IMG/VR virus record: IMGVR_UViG_3300031974_005563
Span: 1 to 35,614 of that record
Direction: 5' to 3' (one strand)
DNA length: 35,614 nucleotides
Source: a virus
The translations under genes were made by a program, and so were the position numbers. Below, piece by piece: positions 12,742 through 21,658 of the stretch (positions are counted from its first letter, which is position 1; every line of letters starts with the position of its first letter). The notes below the pieces were generated by a model. That model saw nothing but the letters and a program-made list of their open reading frames with translations. It did not search any database and had not been told where the DNA came from.

Positions 12742-13302
12742 ATGTCGACTGACAGTAAGCGGCAGCCACCCCCGGGCACGGTGTCAAAAAAGACGGTGCT
12801 CGAAGCTTTGGCAATTACCCCGCAAGCCCTAGGGAAATGGGGACTTAAGCCTGCAGGCAGAGTTGGCCGAGAGGTTTTTTATAACCTAGAAGATTTCTGC
12901 CGTGCATGGGTTGAAAAGCGTGGCGCCACTGAAATCGATGGCAACCAGGATGAAGAAGATCGCGAGTCTGTCAGGCAGGTTATGCAGGGGCGGCTTGAAG
13001 AGGAGTATAGGCTTACTAAGGCTCGTCGAATTTCCCAAGAATTAAAAAACGAGGAGAAGGAAGGGCGGCTGATTTCGACTGACTTCGCAATTTTTGCGCT
13101 CTCTCGAATTGCTGCCCAGATAGCGACAATTCTGGACACGCTACCTCTATCAATGAGACGTGCACACCCGGACTTAGAGCCGCGGCATATTGACGCGCTT
13201 ACTCGCGAAATAGCCAAGGCTCGAAACAAAGCGGCCGAAGTTGACGATATCCTCCCTGAACTGGTCGAGGAATATGTCGAGTCCATCTCCGAAACAGATT
13301 AG
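12742..13302 (+). CDS. terminase small subunit, Nu1-like
   Basis: 186 aa, close in length to lambda Nu1 (181). An N-terminal winged-helix for cos binding (VSKKTVLEALAITPQALGKW, then GREVFYNLEDFCRAW) is followed by a helical linker and a C-terminal domain (FALSRIAAQIATILDTLPLS, HIDALTREIAKARNKAA, ILPELVEEYVE) that matches the Nu1 C-terminal, gpA-binding region. AGGTGGG ribosome binding site. The large subunit starts inside its 3' end. Confidence 0.92.
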   Translation: MSTDSKRQPPPGTVSKKTVLEALAITPQALGKWGLKPAGRVGREVFYNLEDFCRAWVEKRGATEIDGNQDEEDRESVRQVMQGRLEEEYRLTKARRISQELKNEEKEGRLISTDFAIFALSRIAAQIATILDTLPLSMRRAHPDLEPRHIDALTREIAKARNKAAEVDDILPELVEEYVESISETD

Positions 13303-15301
13303 AAATTTCCAGAGGTCAGCGCGCTTTGGTTTGGCTGCGCTGGCAAGACCGGAACCTAAATCAGCTAGCGAGTGGGCTGACGAGAATTTTTATCTTTCTA
13401 GTGAATCGTCATATCACGAAGGTCGTTGGAAAACGCTGCATTTCCAAGTAGCGATCTTAAACGCAATGGGCTCGGATGCAATCCGAGTTGTGAACGTGGT
13501 CAAGTCGGCTCGACTTGGTTACACCAAGATGCTCCTCGCTGCTATTGCGTACTACGTAGAGCACAAGCGTCGGAACGTACTGTCGTTCTCGCCGACCGAT
13601 ACCGACGCTGAGAAGTTTTCAAAAACTCACGTTGATACAGCAATTCGTGATGTTCCGTCGCTGAAAGAGCTTGCCCCTTGGTGCGGAATGAAGCACCGAG
13701 ATAACACGCTAGATCAGAAGCGGTTCTCCAACGGTAAGCAGTTATTCATACGCGGCGGCAAGGCGGCTAGGAACTACCGTGAAACGTCCGCTGATGTTGT
13801 CGTTTATGACGAACTTGCAGCATTTGATAAGGATGTTGAAAAAGAGGGCTCGCCGACCACTCTTGGCGATAAGCGTCTTGAAGGCTCGACGTATGGCAAG
13901 TCTATACGCGGCTCAACGCCAAAAATTCGCGGCGAATGCCAGATTGAAAATGCGGCTAGCGAGTCCGAGTACTACTTCAGGTTTCGCGTCCCGTGTCCGC
14001 ACTGCGGATCGGAACAGATCTTGGAGTGGGGCGGCCCAGACTGCAATTTCGGCATTAAGTGGAACAACGAACTTGTTGGCGCGGAACGTCGAGCGGCAAC
14101 GGCATTTTACCTTTGTCGGGTGGGCGCGTGTGTAATCAAACAGCATGAGCTGAATGATGCCAGTCGGCCGCACTCAGCTCACTCTGGTCGCTGGGTATGC
14201 GATAACACGGGCGTCTTTACTCGTGATGGCATTGATTTTTTCTCGTCAGACGGTACTCCGACGCCAACGCCATCAAGCATTACCTTTCATGTGTGGACGG
14301 CCTACAGCCCATTTACTACTTGGGCTCGAATTGTTGAGGATTTTCTCCGCGCCAAGGGCGACGCAAGCAAGCTCAAGACCTTCGTCAACACGACTCTGGG
14401 CGAGACCTGGGAAGACGAAACCGGTGAGGGTCTTGAGTGGGAGCAGCTCTATAACCGGCGCGAAGTGTTCCCACCGGTACCGGATCAGGCTGTCGCATTA
14501 TTTGGCGGCATAGATACCCAAGATGATCGCTATGAAGGCAGGGTTTGGGGGTACGGGGCCGGTGAAGAAAGCTGGCTTGTTGATCGATTTATATTGTATG
14601 GCGACCCAGCTGGCGAAGAACTGCAGCGCAAAGTAGAAGAGCGTATTCGTAAGCAGTATACCCGCGAGGATGGGCAAGTTCTTGGGGTAATGCGCTGGAC
14701 GTGGGACTCCGGTGGTCACTACACCGATGAGGTATACAGCCAGTCGAAAAAGATCGGCATTTTTACGGTTATACCAACCAAAGGGGCCAGCCAATACGGC
14801 AAGCCTATCGCTGATTTCCCAAGGTCGAGAAACCGCAAGGGCGTGTTTCTCACGATGATCGGTACGGACAACGCTAAAGAAGTCATTTATTCGCGGCTCC
14901 GGATTCAGCCTGAACCGGGCATACCCATTCCGGGCTGCATACATCTGCCGGCTAACTCTGAGATTTGCGACCAAGACGAACTGAAACAGTTAACGGCCGA
15001 GGTCAAGTTAAGCAAGGTTAAGAACGGCCAGCGAGTGTATCGCTGGGACTCCAAGGGCAGGCGTAACGAAGCGCTCGACTGCTGTGTCGGTGCACTGGCT
15101 GCATTGCGGATTTCACAGCAGCGCTTCGGATTCTCCCTCGATGCCGCACAAGCCGGAGTGGTTTCAGGCAAGGCTAAAGCCCCAGAAGCCACTAAGCAGG
15201 CAGAAAAAAGCGCTTTTGACAAAAACGAACCCGAGCAAAAAGGCGCGCGCGGAAGCGACTGGCTCGGGATAAAGAACTCAGGCGGAGGATGGCTAACTTA
15301 A
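13274..15301 (+). CDS. terminase large subunit, lambda gpA family
   Basis: 675 aa; ATP-driven packaging motor and cos nuclease. The gpA-type Walker A KSARLGYTK is at 77-85 and Walker B VVVYDE at 175-180, with ELAAFD next. SIRGSTPKIRGECQIE and a zinc-type CPHCGSEQ follow. The C-terminal nuclease part has GGIDTQDDRYEGRVWG, RWTWDSGGHYTDEVY and RNEALDCCVGALAALRIS. All match lambda gpA in order and spacing. Start ATG 13274 has GAGG just upstream; an upstream TTG at 13241 is less likely. It overlaps the small subunit by 29 bp. Confidence 0.95.
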   Translation: MSSPSPKQIRNFQRSARFGLAALARPEPKSASEWADENFYLSSESSYHEGRWKTLHFQVAILNAMGSDAIRVVNVVKSARLGYTKMLLAAIAYYVEHKRRNVLSFSPTDTDAEKFSKTHVDTAIRDVPSLKELAPWCGMKHRDNTLDQKRFSNGKQLFIRGGKAARNYRETSADVVVYDELAAFDKDVEKEGSPTTLGDKRLEGSTYGKSIRGSTPKIRGECQIENAASESEYYFRFRVPCPHCGSEQILEWGGPDCNFGIKWNNELVGAERRAATAFYLCRVGACVIKQHELNDASRPHSAHSGRWVCDNTGVFTRDGIDFFSSDGTPTPTPSSITFHVWTAYSPFTTWARIVEDFLRAKGDASKLKTFVNTTLGETWEDETGEGLEWEQLYNRREVFPPVPDQAVALFGGIDTQDDRYEGRVWGYGAGEESWLVDRFILYGDPAGEELQRKVEERIRKQYTREDGQVLGVMRWTWDSGGHYTDEVYSQSKKIGIFTVIPTKGASQYGKPIADFPRSRNRKGVFLTMIGTDNAKEVIYSRLRIQPEPGIPIPGCIHLPANSEICDQDELKQLTAEVKLSKVKNGQRVYRWDSKGRRNEALDCCVGALAALRISQQRFGFSLDAAQAGVVSGKAKAPEATKQAEKSAFDKNEPEQKGARGSDWLGIKNSGGGWLT

Positions 15302-15502
15302 ATGCCAACACCCACAGCACAAGAAATGCTCGACAAGTACATGGAGGCAGAGCTCGCCTTGCTTGAAGGTAAATCCATCTCTTGGAACGGCAAAACCTAC
15401 ACCCGAGAAAACCTCGCTGAAATTCAGCGTGGCCGGCGGGAGTGGGAACAGCGTGTCAGCAGGCAGTCTGCTCGACCATTTGGCTTTGCGAGATTTTATT
15501 AA
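15302..15502 (+). CDS. head-tail connector gpW-like
   Basis: 66 aa, close to lambda gpW (68). Two helices with a beta hairpin between (EMLDKYMEAELALLEGKSIS, WNGKTYTRENLAEIQRGRRE) and a basic C-terminus ending GFARFY, like gpW. It starts directly after the large terminase stop and overlaps the portal start (TAATG). It should stabilise filled heads and form the platform for tail joining. Confidence 0.85.
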   Translation: MPTPTAQEMLDKYMEAELALLEGKSISWNGKTYTRENLAEIQRGRREWEQRVSRQSARPFGFARFY

Positions 15503-17043
15503 TGACCATGAACTGGATAGACAGGGCGCTTGCTCCACTGTTTCCACGAACGGTCGCTAGAAGTCTAGCTGCAAGAATGGCGATTCGCGCCTACGAGGCT
15601 GCAAGCCCGTCTCGCACTCATAAGGCAAAGTCGGAACGACGTTCTGGAAATGCCGCGGTGAAGGCCAGCTCCAAAAGTATTCGTGAGCAAGCCCGCGCCC
15701 TTGACGAGAACTACGACATTGTCACGGGCTTATTCGACAAGCTCGAAGAGCGTGTTGTTGGCCCCAAAGGTATCGGTATTGAACCGCTGCCTTTGCTAAA
15801 AGATGGCAGCGTAGCCGCAGAATTTGCCGCTCAGATAAAATCTGCTTGGGGTGAATGGAGTCTTCGGCCTGAGGCGTCCGGTGTGCTGTCTAGGCCTGAA
15901 GTTGAGCGATTAATAGTGCGCACCTGGCTTAGAGATGGTGAGGCCCTAGCAAACTTCATTGCCGGCAATGTTCCCAGCTACGTGCACCTGACTGATGTGC
16001 CATTTGCGTTAGAGCTGCTCGAACCCGATTACATGTCGCTGGAAGACGACGACACCAAGGGTGTAACTCAAGGTGTTGAGCGCAATGAGTGGGGGCGAGT
16101 AAAGGGTTACCACATTTTCAAGAAGCACCCAGCGGATTCCATTACCTACAAGGCCGAGACCAAATTCGTCAAATCCGACGACATGATTCATATCGCTATT
16201 CGTAAGCGGATCGGTCAAGTACGTGGCATTTCATTGCTGGCACCGGTGCTGGTTCGTCTCGCAGATATTAAAGATTATGAAGAATCAGAGCGCGTAGCTG
16301 CGCGGATTGCCGCTGCGCTCGCCTTCTATATCAAAAAGGGAGATCCCGGACTTTATGCCCCAAACACTGAGGCCGATAAACAAACCGGCGAGCGAACCAT
16401 TCCTTTTGGTCCGGGCATGGTTTTCGACGGACTGATCCCTGGCGAAGACGTAGGCACCATTGAAAGCAATCGGCCATCCGCGCTACTGGAAGGGTTCCGC
16501 AACGCCATGATACGCGCCGTCGCTGCCGGTACCCGAGGCAGCTACTCATCTATAGCGCGCGACTATAACGGCACGTACTCGGCGCAGCGCCAAGAGCTGG
16601 TTGAATCGCAGTCGGGATACGAAGTACTTCAAAACCAGTTCATTGATCAATATGCCCGCCGCGTATACCGCCGCTGGTTACAAGTGGCGATTGCGTCCGG
16701 AAAGATCGCCGTTCCCACCGACGTCGACAAATCAACCGTATTTAACGCGGTTTACATCGGGCCGGTCATGCCATGGATAGACCCATACAAAGAAGCCAAT
16801 GCGTGGGAGAAGTTGGTCGCTGATGGCTTTGCTACCGAGGCCGAAGTGATTCGCTCCCGCGGTGGAAACATTGCAGAACTGAAAAAGCAACGGCGCGAAG
16901 AGATCACCGAAAACCGAGAGCACGGACTGGTATTCAACTCCGACGCATACCACGAACACTATTCCAAGGGCGAAAGTGATGACAAAAAGAAACGTAGCGA
17001 TTCCAGCAGTGATGGCGATGATGGGGACAAACAAGACGAGTGA
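15502..17043 (+). CDS. portal protein, lambda gpB family
   Basis: 513 aa (lambda gpB 533). The start ATG 15502 overlaps the gpW-like stop; an upstream frame extension to 15442 is ignored. Typical features: N-terminal SKSIREQARALDENYDIVTG, the 'ERVVGPKGIGIEPLP' stretch, PFALELLEPDYMS, DDMIHIAIRKRIGQVRGISL, and RQELVESQSGYEVLQNQFID. The last 45 residues are acidic and Ser/Asp/Lys-rich (DDKKKRSDSSSDGDDGDKQD). It would form the dodecameric DNA entry ring. Its 3' end overlaps the capsid fusion gene by 65 bp. Confidence 0.93.
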   Translation: MTMNWIDRALAPLFPRTVARSLAARMAIRAYEAASPSRTHKAKSERRSGNAAVKASSKSIREQARALDENYDIVTGLFDKLEERVVGPKGIGIEPLPLLKDGSVAAEFAAQIKSAWGEWSLRPEASGVLSRPEVERLIVRTWLRDGEALANFIAGNVPSYVHLTDVPFALELLEPDYMSLEDDDTKGVTQGVERNEWGRVKGYHIFKKHPADSITYKAETKFVKSDDMIHIAIRKRIGQVRGISLLAPVLVRLADIKDYEESERVAARIAAALAFYIKKGDPGLYAPNTEADKQTGERTIPFGPGMVFDGLIPGEDVGTIESNRPSALLEGFRNAMIRAVAAGTRGSYSSIARDYNGTYSAQRQELVESQSGYEVLQNQFIDQYARRVYRRWLQVAIASGKIAVPTDVDKSTVFNAVYIGPVMPWIDPYKEANAWEKLVADGFATEAEVIRSRGGNIAELKKQRREEITENREHGLVFNSDAYHEHYSKGESDDKKKRSDSSSDGDDGDKQDE

Positions 17044-18997
17044 TCGTCGTGTTGAGCCTGACTCATGGTTCTCGATGCGAGCTGCTGCAAACGACTCGCT
17101 GGATATCGCCATTTACGACGAGATTGGATTCTGGGGCATATTTGCCGTCGACTTCAAGTACGTCCTTGATCAGCACAAGGGCATTAAGACGATCAATCTT
17201 TCTATTCACTCCCCAGGTGGCTCTGTATTCGAAGGGCTGGCTATTTACAACATGCTGCGTAATCACTCGGCCACGGTAAACGTCCATATCGATGGTCTGG
17301 CCGCTTCCATTGCATCCGTGATCGCAATGGCAGGGGACACAATCACTATCCCAGAAAATGCATTTTTGATGATCCACAAACCTTGGAATGTTTCTCGAGG
17401 TGACGCGGACAAGCTCCGCGACGATGCGGATCTACTCGATAAAATCGAGAAAAGTTTGCTTGCGGCCTACCGCAGTAAAACCGGGCTACCCGATGACGAG
17501 CTCACCGCCATGATTGCAGCTGAAACTTGGCTGGATGGTGTAGAGGCAGTCGAGAAGGGATTCGCCGACTCTCTAGCCGAGCCTATCGAGGCGGCGGCGT
17601 CTTTTAACTCAAATTTAATGACGAGGTTCACCACTATGACCGATAAGGTTAAAGGCCAGAAGCCCGACGATGGTAATCAACCAGCACCGGCACCCGCTCC
17701 TGCAGCGCCCGCACCCGCGGCGCAGGTTCCAACAGTTGCTGCTTTTCAAGCAGCCGAAACCCAACGCCGCACTGAAGTCCGCGCGGTATTCGATAACTTC
17801 GAATTTCCTGAGCTACGCGACAGCTGCTTAGATGACATGAAGTGCACGGTTGAGCATGCGCGTGCAGCGCTGCTCACCGAGATGGGCAAAGGGCGTGAGC
17901 CTAGTCAGCCAGCCGCCGCCAAGGTATATGCTGGCAACGGTGCCTTGGTGCGCGACTCTATTCGAAATGCACTTTCTGCCCGCGTAGGGGCAGATAAGAT
18001 CGAGAGCGGTAACCGCTACGGTGGTATGACTTTGCTTGAGCTGGCTCGTGCGTCACTGGTAGACAACGGCGTGGGCGTGGCCGGCATGACCGACCGCCGG
18101 ATTCTGGTGGCCAATGCTTTCACGCACGCAACGGGCGACTTTTCCATTGCGCTGTCTGACGTGGCGCATAAATCCATGTTGCGCGGTTACGACGAGGTGG
18201 AGGAAACCTACGAGAAGTGGACCAGCGAAGGTATTTTGACCGACTTCCGCGAAGCAAGCCGTGTTGATCTTTCTCGCTTCCCATCGCTACGTAAAGTCGC
18301 AGAAGGCGCCGAGTTTAAGTATGTGACCACCAGCGATCGTCAAGAGAAAATCATACTGCTCACCTATGGTGAGCTGTTCTCGATCACTCGTCAGGCCATT
18401 ATCAATGATGACTTGTCGGTGTTCGATCGCATTCCTCGGATGTTTGGTCGAGCTGCAAAACGCTCAATTGGCGACACCGTGTATTCGACCTTGATTGCTG
18501 GCCCTACCATGGGCGACAACAAGGGTATGTACCATGCAGATCACAAAAACACGAGTACGCCTGACGCACTCGATGTTGCTGCCTTGGATGCGATGAAGGT
18601 GAAAATGGGAACCCAGAAAGAAGGTGGTGCCTCACTTGGTATTCGCCCAGGCTACGTGCTAACGCCCATTGCTCGTGAATCAACAGCGAAGGCAATCTTG
18701 GCTGCTGAGTTCGATCCGGCTTATGCGAACGACCGCGTACCAAACCCCATCCGCAACAGCATGGAAGTGATTGGCGAGGCGCGTTTGGACGACGACAGCG
18801 CAGATAAGATCTACGGCGTAGCTAGCCCCGGTATGTACGACACAATAGAGGTCGCGTATCTCGACGGTAATAAGCAACCGTTCCTTGATCAACAAGGCGG
18901 CTTTGAGGTTGACGGCATAACCCACAAAGCCCGCATTGATGTCGGTGTTGCGCCTATGTCTTTCCGTACCATCCACCGCGCAACCATTACCCCGTAA
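16979..18997 (+). CDS. prohead protease / scaffold / major capsid fusion protein
   Basis: 672 aa carrying three functions in one chain. Residues about 30-205 are a ClpP/S49-type serine protease: SIHSPGGSVFEGLAIYNMLR, the nucleophile in GLAASIAS (Ser110), His in MIHKPW (133), and a probable acidic residue in ETWLDGVEAVEKGFAD. Residues about 225-255 are a Pro/Ala linker, followed by a helical scaffold-like part to about 320. The rest is a major capsid domain of the Mu gpT-like type (DRRILVANAFTHATGDFSIA; RASRVDLS-like REASRVDLSRFPSL; GYVLTPIARESTAKAILAAE). Such protease-capsid fusions are known in other phages. ATG 16979 has AAGGG 9 nt upstream. In lambda the parts are separate genes (C, Nu3, E). 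Confidence 0.9.
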   Translation: MTKRNVAIPAVMAMMGTNKTSDRRVEPDSWFSMRAAANDSLDIAIYDEIGFWGIFAVDFKYVLDQHKGIKTINLSIHSPGGSVFEGLAIYNMLRNHSATVNVHIDGLAASIASVIAMAGDTITIPENAFLMIHKPWNVSRGDADKLRDDADLLDKIEKSLLAAYRSKTGLPDDELTAMIAAETWLDGVEAVEKGFADSLAEPIEAAASFNSNLMTRFTTMTDKVKGQKPDDGNQPAPAPAPAAPAPAAQVPTVAAFQAAETQRRTEVRAVFDNFEFPELRDSCLDDMKCTVEHARAALLTEMGKGREPSQPAAAKVYAGNGALVRDSIRNALSARVGADKIESGNRYGGMTLLELARASLVDNGVGVAGMTDRRILVANAFTHATGDFSIALSDVAHKSMLRGYDEVEETYEKWTSEGILTDFREASRVDLSRFPSLRKVAEGAEFKYVTTSDRQEKIILLTYGELFSITRQAIINDDLSVFDRIPRMFGRAAKRSIGDTVYSTLIAGPTMGDNKGMYHADHKNTSTPDALDVAALDAMKVKMGTQKEGGASLGIRPGYVLTPIARESTAKAILAAEFDPAYANDRVPNPIRNSMEVIGEARLDDDSADKIYGVASPGMYDTIEVAYLDGNKQPFLDQQGGFEVDGITHKARIDVGVAPMSFRTIHRATITP

Positions 18998-19025
18998 TTT
19001 GGATTAGTGGCTGTATCTAATATTG

Positions 19026-19046
19026 CCTCCGCCATTTTGGCGGGGG
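19026..19046 (+). repeat. stable hairpin between capsid and decoration genes
   Basis: CCTCCGCC and GGCGGGGG pair over 8 bp (one G-T pair) around ATTTT. Only a weak T-rich stretch follows (TGGTCTTTCC). It may attenuate transcription or protect the capsid mRNA 3' end, setting the ratio between capsid and downstream proteins. Confidence 0.45.
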
Positions 19047-19082
19047 TGGTCTTTCCTATCTCTGAAATCGCGAGGATTTGAG

Positions 19083-19385
19083 ATGAAAAATTATGTGCAA
19101 AAAGGCGAGGCGATCACTGTTATTGCTGTTGCCGCAGTAGTAGCCGGCGCTGGTGTGCTGATTGGCGATGGCCTTTTCGGTGTTGCTGTAAACGCTGCCG
19201 CGATCGGCGAGGAAGTTACCCTTGTAACTGAAGGGGTGTTCGAGCTTCCCGCGGACGCGACTGTTGCCGCTGGCGATGTTGTTGAGTGGAATACTGGCGA
19301 ATTATTGCCGATCGCTGCTGGCGTTAAAATTGGCGTTGCCATCACTGCTAGTGCTGCTGGCTTAGCGCAAGTAAAGCTCGGTTAA
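19083..19385 (+). CDS. DUF2190-type capsid decoration/stabilisation protein
   Basis: 100 aa, rich in Ala, Val and Gly (KNYVQKGEAITVIAVAAVVA; VTEGVFELPADATVAAGDVV; LLPIAAGVKIGVAITASAAG). The sequence 'GeavtvtApavvaaGaGVliGdglFGVAvn' followed by 'l.t.GvfeLpk' is the DUF2190 pattern, proteins that decorate phage heads in the place of lambda gpD. ATG 19083 with GAGGATTT upstream; an in-frame start at 19023 lies in the hairpin and is rejected. Confidence 0.82.
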   Translation: MKNYVQKGEAITVIAVAAVVAGAGVLIGDGLFGVAVNAAAIGEEVTLVTEGVFELPADATVAAGDVVEWNTGELLPIAAGVKIGVAITASAAGLAQVKLG

Positions 19386-19700
19386 ATGTCATTTAAGTCT
19401 TTAGCTGCATCAATGGCTTCGATGGCCCGAAGTGTCTTTGGCACCACGGCCACAGTAACCCCGCCCAACGCTGAGGCCATCCTTGGTGTTGGTGCAATTA
19501 TTGATAAGGGGGCAGAGGTCATCGACGAGTATGGCGTGGTTGCTGATACCCGCATAGAGGTTGAATTATTCCGTACCGAAGTGGGCAGTGTTAGTCGCGG
19601 CACGCTCGTTCAGGATGACGAGACCGGAGAAACCTTTAGGCTTCTTGAGCCTATCGACACTCTGGGCGAAGTTATGCGCTGGGTGGCTGCGCAGGTGTGA
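19386..19700 (+). CDS. head-tail joining protein, gpFII-like
   Basis: 104 aa, starting directly after the previous stop. A short N-terminal helix is followed by beta structure (GVGAIIDKGAEVIDEYGVVA, TRIEVELFRTEVGSVSRGTL, TGETFRLLEPIDTL). The size and position between decoration protein and gpZ-like protein match lambda FII, which attaches the head to the tail. The family assignment rests on order and secondary-structure pattern. Confidence 0.6.
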   Translation: MSFKSLAASMASMARSVFGTTATVTPPNAEAILGVGAIIDKGAEVIDEYGVVADTRIEVELFRTEVGSVSRGTLVQDDETGETFRLLEPIDTLGEVMRWVAAQV

Positions 19701-19703
19701 CTT

Positions 19704-20333
19704 ATGGCTAATGACCTTTTCGGGACTGCAGTGCTTTCGCAGTTCGCTGATCAGGTTCGCCGTACCCCTGTAAAAGCGAAGCAAGCGCTGGTATCTGCTC
19801 TTAATACTGGCGGGGAGTTTGCGCGGCAGCGCGGGGTTGAGCAAATCTTCTCGGAATTAAATCTGTCGCGTGCATATATCGACCAGCGCCTAGATGTCAC
19901 TCGTATCGCGACACAAGGGGATCTTAGTGTCGTTATAAGTGGGCGGGCGCGTCCCACTACGCTGAGATCCTATGGTGGCGACAAGATAGCTATTGCTGCC
20001 GCTAAAAGCCCTAGGCGCAAACTGAAGGGAGATAAGCGACGACGAATTGCTAAGGGTCAAAAAGCTGCCGGAATTAAAGCCTTCAAAATTAAGCGCAGTG
20101 GCACGGCTCAGAAATGGGCAGGCGGGTTTATTGTCTACCTCAACAGGGGCAATGCTAGCGACGGCAGCAATGTGGCCATGGCAATCCGAACTGGCACAGG
20201 CCGAGACGATTGGCGAGTTGTATACGGGCCGAGTGTTGGTTCTGCGTGGAAAAATGTGCGCGAAGTTGTTAGCGCCGAAGCCCTAGAGATCGTTGCCGAA
20301 GATTTTCAAAAAACATTCACTCGGATTTTCTAA
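19704..20333 (+). CDS. minor tail protein, gpZ-like
   Basis: 209 aa, basic (ISGRARPTTLRSYGG; RRKLKGDKRRRIAKGQKAAG). Starts with ANDLFGTAVLSQFADQVRRT, then VKAKQALVSALNTGG, the helical opening of the lambda gpZ family. The C-terminal VVYGPSVGSAWKNVRE is also typical. It completes tail assembly near the head-proximal end. Three bases after the previous gene. Confidence 0.8.
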   Translation: MANDLFGTAVLSQFADQVRRTPVKAKQALVSALNTGGEFARQRGVEQIFSELNLSRAYIDQRLDVTRIATQGDLSVVISGRARPTTLRSYGGDKIAIAAAKSPRRKLKGDKRRRIAKGQKAAGIKAFKIKRSGTAQKWAGGFIVYLNRGNASDGSNVAMAIRTGTGRDDWRVVYGPSVGSAWKNVREVVSAEALEIVAEDFQKTFTRIF

Positions 20334-20335
20334 TA

Positions 20336-20800
20336 ATGCCTGAATCACTATCAACCTCGATTGCGAAGGCAATTGAGCGAACGCTCACGTCTATTCAACT
20401 AGACCAAGGCTATGTGACTGACACTGGCGCCAATGTCTATCGTGGTTGGTATGCCCACGCAATGCAGGGGCGAGGTATGAATTTCCCCATTATTGCGATT
20501 CAACCAGATACCGAGGGTGTTCAAAAAGTCAGCGGTACCGGTTGCGAATTCAAAATAGCCACAAATTTACGGATCGTCGTTGTTACTGATGACACTAGCC
20601 AGCCCTCTGATGTGTTGCGCGATTGCCTGGCAGATATTCGCCGCGCGCTAGCGCTTCAGTGGGAGCTGGAAACGAGCTCATTGCCGGGAGTGCGTGCTCC
20701 CGATATTGGGTTGGCAGAGTTTGCGATCGCCGCCGACTCACCTTATACCCTTGCGGCACTTCCCGTGGGGATTAACTTTACGGAAAAACACGAGGCTTAA
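20336..20800 (+). CDS. tail terminator, gpU-like
   Basis: 154 aa with an alpha/beta fold pattern (LSTSIAKAIERTLTSIQLDQ; MNFPIIAIQPDTEGVQKVSG; FKIATNLRIVVVTDDTSQPS; DVLRDCLADIRRAL). The order gpZ-like, this, major tail protein equals lambda Z-U-V, so it should cap the tail tube at its final length. Starts two bases after the previous stop. Confidence 0.75.
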   Translation: MPESLSTSIAKAIERTLTSIQLDQGYVTDTGANVYRGWYAHAMQGRGMNFPIIAIQPDTEGVQKVSGTGCEFKIATNLRIVVVTDDTSQPSDVLRDCLADIRRALALQWELETSSLPGVRAPDIGLAEFAIAADSPYTLAALPVGINFTEKHEA

Positions 20801-20803
20801 ACC

Positions 20804-21556
20804 ATGGCTCTTCAAACATACAGCTATTTGGGCAAGGGTAAAATATATCTGCGCTCTACCTCTGGTGGCGGCGCGATGCCCATCGGTAACTGTTCCGCCC
20901 TTAATCTCAGTGTTGAGACAAACTCTGTCTCCCAGCCAAACTATCAAGTTGCTGGTGGTGGTGTGGCTAATGAGCTGCAGCGCGTCGCCTCGGTTTCGTT
21001 GGCAATGACAATGCTAGAGTTTCGACCTAAAAACCTGCAAATCGCATTGCGCGGGACCATTGCAGCGGTCACCGCCGCTGCGGTAGCAGATGAGCGGCAC
21101 GAGGCCTACGCAGATGGGCTGGTGGCCTTTGATCATGCGCCTGATAAAGGCGAGACCATAACTGTCACGCTTGACCCAGACGGCACTCCAGAAGTGCTCA
21201 CGTTAAACACCGACTACCAAATCGCCGGCGCGGGTATCGTTATGCTGGATTCTGGAAACTACCTTGATGGCGATCAAATAGGTGTTGCTTACACCAAAGT
21301 CGCTGGCGATGTGATCGAAGCAATGACCGGTTCTGGTGATGAGTATGAACTGATCTTCGACGGCCTCAACGAAGCGGAAACAGACAAAGCGGTGATCATA
21401 CGCGTATACCGCGTTAAGTGGTCGCCCACCTCTGGTCTCGGTTTCATTGGTGACGACTTTGGTGAGCTACCGCTAGAAGGCTCAGTGCTAGTTGACAGTA
21501 CCAAAGTTGGGGCCGGCATATCGCAGTATTTCAAAGCCACTTTCGCAAACGAGTAA
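20804..21556 (+). CDS. major tail tube protein
   Basis: 250 aa, beta-rich: SYLGKGKIYLRSTSGGGAMP, IGNCSALNLSVETNSVSQPN, then VASVSLAMTMLEFRPKNLQI, and a C-terminal VIIRVYRVKWSPTSGLGFIG. The 'IGNcSaL.lsve.....' opening is frequent in tail tube proteins. An internal part (about 100-165: YADGLVAFDHAPDKGETITV, DTDYQIAGAGIVMLDSGNYL-like) looks like an extra surface domain. Position before the tape measure confirms the role (lambda V). Confidence 0.82.
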   Translation: MALQTYSYLGKGKIYLRSTSGGGAMPIGNCSALNLSVETNSVSQPNYQVAGGGVANELQRVASVSLAMTMLEFRPKNLQIALRGTIAAVTAAAVADERHEAYADGLVAFDHAPDKGETITVTLDPDGTPEVLTLNTDYQIAGAGIVMLDSGNYLDGDQIGVAYTKVAGDVIEAMTGSGDEYELIFDGLNEAETDKAVIIRVYRVKWSPTSGLGFIGDDFGELPLEGSVLVDSTKVGAGISQYFKATFANE

Positions 21557-21566
21557 CGAAAACCAT

Positions 21567-21592
21567 GCCGCCTTTTTGAGGCGGCTATACAT
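21567..21592 (+). terminator. hairpin between tail tube and tape-measure genes
   Basis: GCCGCC and GGCGGC form a 6-bp stem around TTTTTGA, followed by TATACATCTTTT. It would partly terminate or stabilise the tail tube mRNA, lowering expression of the tape measure, which is needed in few copies. The remaining 65 bp to the tape-measure start contain CGCCGG and CCGGCG copies that could pair next to the ATG. Confidence 0.4.
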
Positions 21593-21658
21593 CTTTTCGG
21601 CGCCGGTCCCACCGAGCGCTCTGTTTCCCCACCTTATTTCTTACGACGGTTCCGGCGT

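Noticed and set aside
13913-14974. Long leftward frames inside the large terminase gene
   Set aside because: Shadows of a conserved gpA-type gene; no start signals and no recognisable products.
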